Part shown: one piece after another, positions 57,771 to 64,000 of the stretch | Layout: the number at the start of each line of letters is the position of its first letter | Numbering within the stretch: position 1 is the stretch's first letter | DNA from: JASHPR01 sp963808705 | Lineage (GTDB): Bacteria; Actinomycetota; Actinomycetes; Streptosporangiales; Streptosporangiaceae | NCBI GenBank assembly: GCA_963808705.1 | Contig: CAWEHB010000016.1 | Coordinates: forward strand, 558,001-622,000 | Length of the DNA stretch: 64,000 nucleotides | Direction of reading: 5' to 3' | Position numbers and translations under genes: made by a program | Notes under the pieces: model-generated | The model's database searches: none | Seen by the model: only the letters and a program-made list of their open reading frames with translations | What the model was told of the DNA's origin: nothing

Positions 57771-59924
57771 ATGGCGGAAAAGACGGGCACTGCAGGAGCC
57801 GCGGGCAGGGCATCAGCGGCCGGCCAGCCCGATAACGTGCGTAACGTCGTGCTTGTCGGCCACTCGGGCGCGGGGAAGACCACGCTGGTCGAGGCCCTGC
57901 TCGTCAGCACCGGGACGATCCAGCGGGCCGGGCGGGTCGAGGACGGGACGACCGTGAGCGACTTCGACGAGGTCGAGGTCAGGCAGCAGCGCTCGGTCAA
58001 CCTGACCCTGGCGCCGGTGACGTACGGCGGGGTCAAGGTGAACCTGCTGGACACCCCGGGCTACGCCGACTTCACCGGGGACCTGCGGGCCGGCCTGCGC
58101 GCCGCGGACGCGGCCCTGTTCACGGTCTCGGCCGCCGAGGGCGTGGACGGCCTGACCCGGATGCTGTGGGAGGAGTGCGCCGCCGTCGGCATGCCGCGCG
58201 CCGTCGTCATCACCAAGATCGATCATCAGCGCGGGGACTTCGCCGAGGCCCTGGCCTCGTGCCGGGAGGCCTTCGGCGACTCGGTGGCCCCGCTGTACCT
58301 GCCGGTCAGCGACGGCCAGGGCGGCGTCCACGGGCTGATCGGGCTGCTCTCCGAGCGCTTCTTCGACTACTCGGGCGGCTCCCGCGAGGAGCGCGACCCG
58401 GACCCGGCCGACGCCGACCGGATCGAGGAAGCGCGCAGCGCGCTGATCGAGGCGATCATCCAGGAGAGCGAGGACGAGAGCCTCATGGACCGGTACCTGT
58501 CCGGCGAGGCGATCGACGCCAAGGTGCTGATCGAAGACCTGGAGAAGGCCGTCGCCCAGGGCAGCTTCTACCCGGTCCTGGCCGCGGCAGCGCCGCAGGG
58601 CATCGGCATGCCCGAGCTGCTTGAGGTGATGACGCAGGCGTTCCCGGCCCCGGGCGAGCATCCGCTGCCCGCGGTGACCACGCCGGACGGCAAGCCGGTC
58701 AGCGGCCTGTCGAGTGACCCGCACGGGCCGCTGCTGGCCGAGGTCGTGAAGACCACCTCGGACCCCTACGTGGGCCGGATCAGCCTGGTGCGGGTCTTCT
58801 CCGGCACGCTGCGGCCCGACGCCACCGTGCACGTCTCGGGGCACGGCCGGACGGACCGGGGTCACGCCGACCACGACCAGGACGAGCGGATCGGCGCCCT
58901 GACCTCGCCGCTCGGCAAGCAGCAGCGCACGATCTCGCAGTGCGCCGCCGGGGACATCTGCGCCGTGGCCAAGCTGGTCAGCGCGGAGACCGGCGACACG
59001 CTGTCGGACAAGGACAACCCGCTGCTGATGGAGCCGTGGTCCAGCCCGGAGCCGCTGCTGCCGGTGGCCATCACCGCGAAGTCCAAGGCGGACGAGGACA
59101 AGATGTCGCAGGCGCTCCAAAGGCTGGTGGCCGAGGACCCGACGCTGCGCCTGGAGATGAACTCCGAGACCCGCCAGCTCGTGCTCTGGACCATGGGCGA
59201 GGCCCACGTCGACCTGCTGCTCGACCGCCTGTCCAGCCGCTACGGGGTCGCGGTGGAGACCGCGGGCCTGCGGGTCCCGCTGCGCGAGACGGTCGGGGGC
59301 AAGGCGCAGGGCCTGGGCCGTAACGTCAAGCAGACCGGCGGGCACGGCGAGTTCGGGATCGCCCACATCGAGGTCGAGCCGCTGCCGTCCGGCGGGGGCC
59401 TGGAGTTCGTCGACAAGATCGTCGGCGGCGTGGTGCCGCGGCAGTTCATCCCGTCGGTGGAGAAGGGGGTCCGGGCCCAGATGGACCAGGGCGTGCTGGC
59501 CGGCTACCCGATGGTCGACATCCGGGTCAAGCTGTTCGACGGCAAGGCGCACTCGGTGGACTCCTCCGACATGGCGTTCCAGAAGGCGGGCCGGGCCGCG
59601 CTGCGGGACGCGGCGGAGAAGGCCGGGGTGCTGCTGCTCGAGCCGGTCGACGAGGTGTCCGTGCTCGTCCCCGACGCCTACGTCGGCGCGGTGATGTCCG
59701 ACCTGTCGTCGCGCCGCGGCCGGGTCCTCGGCACCGAGCCGGTCCCCGGCGCCCGGACCCTGGTCAAGGCGGAGGTCCCGGAGCTGGAGATCACCCGCTA
59801 CGCGATCGACCTGAGGTCGATGTCGCAGGGCACCGGCTCGTTCACCCGCTCCTACCTGCGCTACGAGCCGCTGCCGCCGCACCTGGCCGACAAGGTGGTG
59901 AGCGCCTCGAAGAAGGACGGCTGA
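57771..59924 (+). CDS. EF-G-like GTPase (EF-G2 paralogue)
   Basis: 717 residues with the five-domain EF-G layout. G1 GHSGAGKTT (30-38) is good. G3 reads DTPGYADF (94-101) with Tyr where EF-G has the catalytic His of DTPGH; G4 is TKID (148-151) instead of NKxD; switch I shows RQQRSVN rather than the usual RGITI. Domains II-V follow (FSGTLRPDATVHV; GEAHVDLLLDRL; MAFQKAGRAALRDAA; DLSSRRGRV). Such paralogues have an uncertain role. ATG with AGGAGG seven bases upstream. The gene lies next to pgsA in Streptomyces as well, but here it is on the opposite strand. Confidence 0.9.
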   Translation: MAEKTGTAGAAGRASAAGQPDNVRNVVLVGHSGAGKTTLVEALLVSTGTIQRAGRVEDGTTVSDFDEVEVRQQRSVNLTLAPVTYGGVKVNLLDTPGYADFTGDLRAGLRAADAALFTVSAAEGVDGLTRMLWEECAAVGMPRAVVITKIDHQRGDFAEALASCREAFGDSVAPLYLPVSDGQGGVHGLIGLLSERFFDYSGGSREERDPDPADADRIEEARSALIEAIIQESEDESLMDRYLSGEAIDAKVLIEDLEKAVAQGSFYPVLAAAAPQGIGMPELLEVMTQAFPAPGEHPLPAVTTPDGKPVSGLSSDPHGPLLAEVVKTTSDPYVGRISLVRVFSGTLRPDATVHVSGHGRTDRGHADHDQDERIGALTSPLGKQQRTISQCAAGDICAVAKLVSAETGDTLSDKDNPLLMEPWSSPEPLLPVAITAKSKADEDKMSQALQRLVAEDPTLRLEMNSETRQLVLWTMGEAHVDLLLDRLSSRYGVAVETAGLRVPLRETVGGKAQGLGRNVKQTGGHGEFGIAHIEVEPLPSGGGLEFVDKIVGGVVPRQFIPSVEKGVRAQMDQGVLAGYPMVDIRVKLFDGKAHSVDSSDMAFQKAGRAALRDAAEKAGVLLLEPVDEVSVLVPDAYVGAVMSDLSSRRGRVLGTEPVPGARTLVKAEVPELEITRYAIDLRSMSQGTGSFTRSYLRYEPLPPHLADKVVSASKKDG

Positions 59925-59974
59925 CCCGCCGCCAGCACGGCTGAGCTACCGCACGGGAGGCTGGCCCGCCGCGC

Positions 59975-60586
59975 TCACCGGCCTGGCCACGCCTCGGCCA
60001 GCAGCGTGCGCGTGTCCGCCAGCAGCTGCGGCAGCACCCGCGTCTGCCCGATGACCGGCATGAAGTTGTTGTCCCCGCCCCACCGCGGCACGACATGCTG
60101 GTGCAGGTGCGCGGCAATGCCCGCCCCGGCCGCCGGGCCCATGTTCATGCCGATGTTGAAGCCGTGGGCGCCGGACACCGCCCGGAGCGCGGTCATGGCC
60201 ATCTTGGTGAAGCTGGCCAGCTCCGCGGTCTCGTCCGGGTCAAGCCCGGTGTAGTCGGCCACGTGCCGGTACGGGACGATCATCAGGTGCCCGGCGTTGT
60301 ACGGGTACAGGTTGAGCACCGCGTAGACCAGCGTGCCGCGGGCGACGATCAGGCCGTCGGCGTCGCTGAGCTTCGGTATCCGGTCGAACGGGCAGCCGTC
60401 GCCGGGATCGGTTCCCTCGGGCTTGCCCTCGCCCCTGATGTAGGCCATCCGGTGCGGCATCCACAGGCGCTGGAATCCGTCCGGGATCCCGATCCCGTCT
60501 TGCGGGGCATCAGGGTCGCGCACGGATCCCTGGCGCCCGCGGGCGCCCTCACCGGGCCGGACCGGCTCGTCGGAAGCGGCTGCCAT
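59975..60586 (-). CDS. HIT-domain hydrolase/phosphorylase
   Basis: 203 residues from ATG 60586. Histidine-triad motif HLHQHVVPRW (HxHxHxx, about 159-168), with GFNIGMNMGPAAGAG upstream of it; CPFDRIPKLSD near the N-terminus resembles the zinc/phosphorylase-type HIT proteins such as the mycobacterial Ap4A phosphorylase. It probably acts on dinucleoside polyphosphates or nucleoside phosphoramidates. The frame is open to 60646. The position next to the thrS/pgsA region is conserved. Confidence 0.88.
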   Translation of the reverse strand: MAAASDEPVRPGEGARGRQGSVRDPDAPQDGIGIPDGFQRLWMPHRMAYIRGEGKPEGTDPGDGCPFDRIPKLSDADGLIVARGTLVYAVLNLYPYNAGHLMIVPYRHVADYTGLDPDETAELASFTKMAMTALRAVSGAHGFNIGMNMGPAAGAGIAAHLHQHVVPRWGGDNNFMPVIGQTRVLPQLLADTRTLLAEAWPGR

Positions 60587-60642
60587 GGATGCAGCATAGG
60601 GCGGCTCCGCGCGGCCCGGCCGACACTCCCGGGCCTGGGCGG

Positions 60643-61559
<917 letters not shown>

Positions 61560-61563
<4 letters not shown>

Positions 61564-62135
61564 GCGTGGCTCTCCAGCACTCTGCGCAGCGCTGACATGG
61601 CCCGGGCGGTGTGGCTCTTGACCGCGCCCGGGCTGATGCCCATGATCGAGGCGATCTGACCCGCGGACAGGTCAGCGTAAAACCGCAGCACGAGCGCCTC
61701 GCGCTGTCGTAACGGCAGCGTGCGCAGCGCGTCGACCACCGCGGAGCGTTCCATCTCGGTGATCGCGCCCTGCTCCGCGCTCGGCATGTCCGGCGGCGGC
61801 TGCGGTGCGTTCTTGTCGACGACCATCCGGTGCCGCAGGACCGAACGGGACCGGTTGACCACGGACCGCCGCAGGTACGACAGGGCCTTGTCGGTGTCCC
61901 TGAGCCGGCGCCAGCCGCAGTGCATGGCCACGAACGAGTCCTGAACTACTTCCTCGGCCGTGGCGGTATCCCGGACCAGGAACGCCGCCAGGCCCACCAG
62001 GGTCCGGTAGTGCTCGGCGTACAGGGCGGTCACCGCCCGGTCTGCCTCCACGTCGACCGGAACCGAGCCGAGCCCGGCGCGCGCGGACACGGACCCGGCC
62101 ACCCGGCCCGGACGTCCCGCCACGTCACCCGTCAT
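61560..62135 (-). CDS. ECF/SigE-family RNA polymerase sigma factor
   Basis: About 191 residues from ATG 62135 (a GTG at 62180 is in frame). Region 2 (about 35-95; LYAEHYRTLVGLAAFLVRD, TAEEVVQDSFVAMH) and region 4 (about 125-185; LRTLPLRQREALVLRFYADLS, helix-turn-helix AGQIASIMGISPGAVKSHTARAM) are both present. Sigma-70 family without region 1 or 3, as in SigE-type ECF factors of actinobacteria. It is coupled to the Thr-Pro membrane protein. Target promoters are unknown. Confidence 0.92.
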
Positions 62136-62279
62136 CGCTGTTCCCGCCGATCGGTCACCGGTGCGCCCCCTAGCCTCCACGACCGCTCGTCCGCCCTTAC
62201 CTAGGGTGCTAGTTGGAGCGCGAAAGGTCTAGCCCTGATCGCGTGCGAACTATGTGCGAAGCTGGGAAAGGTTCGGTCC

Positions 62280-62310
62280 CGGCCGCTGCGAATCAGTTCG
62301 CAGGCGGCCG
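62280..62310 (-). terminator. Probable thrS terminator
   Basis: CGGCCGCTGCGAA (62280-62292) pairs with TTCGCAGGCGGCCG (62297-62310) with a single bulge and a TCAG loop, about 52 bases past the thrS stop. No U-tract. It may also insulate the sigma factor promoter. Confidence 0.55.
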
Positions 62311-62361
62311 GGCAGATGCCCGCTTACGCGGCGATTTCGGAGGTTTTGGCGTCCGGCGCGG

Positions 62362-64000
62362 TCAGACCTGGATGCGCCGCGTCACCGCAGCCACGATCTT
62401 GGCCACGGCCTGCTCCACCGGGACCCCGTTCTTCTGCTCCCCGCTGCGGTAGCGGAACGAGACCGCGCCCGCGGCCACGTCGTCGTCCCCGGCCAGCAGC
62501 ATGTAGGGCACCTTCTGCTGCTGCGCATGCCTGATCTTCTTCTGCATCCGGTCGTCGCCGGTGTCGACCTCGGCCCTGATCCCCTGTTCCCGCAGCCGGG
62601 CCGCGACGCCCTCCAGGTATGGCACGTGCGCGTCGGCGATCGGGATCCCGACCACCTGAACCGGGGCCAGCCAGGGCGGGAACGCGCCCGCGTAATGCTC
62701 GAGCAAGATGCCGAAGAACCGCTCGATCGACCCGAACAGGGCCCGGTGGATCATGTACGGCCGCTTCCGGGTGCCGTCCGCCGCCTGGTACTCGATCCCG
62801 AACCGGCCCGGTTCCTGGAAGTCCACCTGCAGGGTGGACAGCTGCCAGCGGCGGCCGATCGCGTCCCGCACGTGCACGTCGATCTTGGGCGCGTAGAACG
62901 CGCCCTCGCCCGCGGCGATCACGTACGGCAGCCCTGAGGCGTCCAGCGCGTGCTTCAGCGCCGCCTCGGCCTGGTCCCACTCCCACACCTCGCCGACGAA
63001 CTTCTCCGGCCGGGTGGAGAGCTCGGCCTCGAACTCGGTCAGCCCGAAGTCACGCAGCAGCCCCACCACGAAGCCCAGCAGCGACGCCAGCTCGTCCTGC
63101 AACTGCTCGGCGGTGCAGAAGATGTGCGAGTCGTCCTGGGTGAAGCCGCGGGCGCGGGTCAGGCCATGCACGACCCCGGACTTCTCGTAGCGGTACACGG
63201 TGCCGAACTCGAACAGCCGCAGCGGCAGCTCCCGGTAGGACCGCCCGCGCGCCGAGAAGATCAGGATGTGCATGGGGCAGTTCATGGGCTTGAGGTAGTA
63301 CTTCGCGCCCTCCAGCTCCATCGGCGGGTACATTCCCTCGGCGTACCACTGCAGGTGGCCGGACGTCTCGAACAGCGCCGACTTGGTGATGTGCGGGGTG
63401 CTGACGAATTCGTAGCCAGCCTCCATGTGCCGCTGCCGCGAGTAGTCCTCCATGACCTTCCGGATCACCCCGCCCTTGGGGTGGAACACCGGGAGCCCGC
63501 TGCCGATCTCGGTCGGGAACGAGAACAGGTCAAGCTCGGCGCCGAGCCGCCGGTGATCGCGCCGCTCGGCCTCGGCCAGCAGCGTGAGGTAGGAGTCCTG
63601 CGCCTCGCGCGACGGCCAGGCGGTGCCGTAGATCCGCTGCAGCTGCGGGTTCTTCTCGCTGCCGCGCCAGTACGCGCCGCCGCTGCGGGTCAGCTTGAAC
63701 GCCGGGATCGCCGCGGTGCTGGGCAGGTGCGGGCCGCGGCACAGGTCCTTCCACCGCCGCTCCCCGGTGACCCGGTCGAGGTTGTCGTAGATGGTCAGCT
63801 CGCCGCCGCCGACCTCCACCGACTCCTCGGCGCTGACCTCGGTCGGCGACGTCGCAGCCCCGGCACTCCCGGCGGCGCCGCCCTTGAGCCCGATCAGCTC
63901 CAGCTTGTAAGGCTCGCCGGCCAGCTCGGCCCGCGCCTGCGCGTCGGTGACGGCCCGGCGCGAGAACAGCTGGCCCTGCTTCACCAGGTGGCGCATCTTC
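62362..64000 (-). CDS. thrS: Threonyl-tRNA synthetase (5' part beyond the window)
   Basis: Charges tRNA-Thr. The stop is at 62362; the gene enters from the right edge, so the N-terminal TGS domain and the start of the editing domain are missing, leaving about 545 codons. Visible: end of the N2 editing domain (AGEPYKLELI, then the zinc/AdoP-type LCRGPHLPST), the class II core with motif 2 FGTVYRYEKSGVVHGLTRARGF, Cys in KPMNCPMHI and His in GFTQDDSHIFC for the catalytic zinc, motif 3 RALFGSIERFFGIL, and the C-terminal anticodon domain (VQVVGIPIADAHVPY). First gene of the conserved cluster. Confidence 0.96.
   Translation of the reverse strand, partial: KMRHLVKQGQLFSRRAVTDAQARAELAGEPYKLELIGLKGGAAGSAGAATSPTEVSAEESVEVGGGELTIYDNLDRVTGERRWKDLCRGPHLPSTAAIPAFKLTRSGGAYWRGSEKNPQLQRIYGTAWPSREAQDSYLTLLAEAERRDHRRLGAELDLFSFPTEIGSGLPVFHPKGGVIRKVMEDYSRQRHMEAGYEFVSTPHITKSALFETSGHLQWYAEGMYPPMELEGAKYYLKPMNCPMHILIFSARGRSYRELPLRLFEFGTVYRYEKSGVVHGLTRARGFTQDDSHIFCTAEQLQDELASLLGFVVGLLRDFGLTEFEAELSTRPEKFVGEVWEWDQAEAALKHALDASGLPYVIAAGEGAFYAPKIDVHVRDAIGRRWQLSTLQVDFQEPGRFGIEYQAADGTRKRPYMIHRALFGSIERFFGILLEHYAGAFPPWLAPVQVVGIPIADAHVPYLEGVAARLREQGIRAEVDTGDDRMQKKIRHAQQQKVPYMLLAGDDDVAAGAVSFRYRSGEQKNGVPVEQAVAKIVAAVTRRIQV

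Noticed and set aside
57813..59882. Minus-strand open frame of 689 codons
   Set aside because: Antisense to the EF-G-like gene; low-complexity composition expected of a shadow frame.

Overview
The window is very GC-rich, gene-dense chromosomal DNA from an actinobacterium (Actinomycetota). I cannot name the genus. Evidence for this placement: strong G/C bias at third codon positions; many GTG/TTG starts; an rRNA operon in the order 16S-23S-5S with the actinobacterial leader/spacer motif; gene neighbourhoods of the Streptomyces/Streptosporangiales type (thrS-HIT-EF-G-like-pgsA-acyltransferase-pimA-pdxST-yebC-ruvCAB-yajC-secDF-apt-relA, alaS-ruvX-mltG-aroE, infC-rpmI-rplT-spoU-kinase-pheST, argCJBDRGH-mpg-tyrS); and enzymes for phosphatidylinositol mannosides. 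Almost everything runs on the minus strand, so biological order is right to left.

Layout, left to right. 1-523: N-terminus of a Gly/Arg-rich protein running off the left edge, possibly a pseudouridine synthase. 618-6200: rRNA operon on the minus strand with terminator, 5S, 23S, spacer, 16S, leader and promoter. 6200-6833: non-coding DNA with inverted repeats. 6834-18127: tyrS, mpg and the arginine genes argH, argG, argR, argD, argB, argJ, argC, transcribed from a promoter covered by a pair of ARG boxes near 18200. An IS200/IS605-type element carrying only tnpB (14606-15930) sits exactly at the argJ/argB junction. 18309-19907: a plus-strand lipoprotein and a frameshifted alpha/beta hydrolase. 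19917-27907: pheT, pheS, a PAS histidine kinase, a SpoU methyltransferase, rplT, rpmI and infC, with a long structured infC leader. 27949-34934: aroE, mltG, ruvX, alaS and two small membrane proteins. 35126-39717: rarA, a Uma2-type protein (plus strand), aspS and a metallo-beta-lactamase-fold hydrolase. 39926-42079 (plus): an anchored cyclophilin and a DUF349 protein. 42115-53078: relA/spoT, apt, secF, secD, yajC, ruvB, ruvA, ruvC, yebC, pdxT. 53197-57610: pdxS, a LemA-like protein, pimA, a PIM acyltransferase, pgsA. 57771-59924 (plus): an EF-G-like GTPase. 59975-64000: a HIT protein, a Thr-Pro-repeat membrane protein, an ECF-type sigma factor and the 3' part of thrS.

The genes are mostly housekeeping: translation (four complete aminoacyl-tRNA synthetases and most of a fifth, IF3, L20, L35, rRNA), arginine synthesis, Holliday-junction processing, protein export, PLP synthesis and PIM lipid synthesis. 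Many neighbours overlap by ATGA, GTGA, TTGA or TGATG, suggesting translational coupling.

The most noteworthy items are: the tnpB element, whose exact excision would recreate an ATGA overlap between argJ and argB; the ARG-box pair over the argC promoter; the infC leader with a terminator-like hairpin and a probable AUC start; a family of palindromes with GATC arms around argH, mpg and tyrS; the EF-G paralogue with Tyr where EF-G has its catalytic His; and the sigma factor coupled to a Thr-Pro-stalk membrane protein. I saw no tRNA gene, CRISPR array, prophage or secondary-metabolite cluster.
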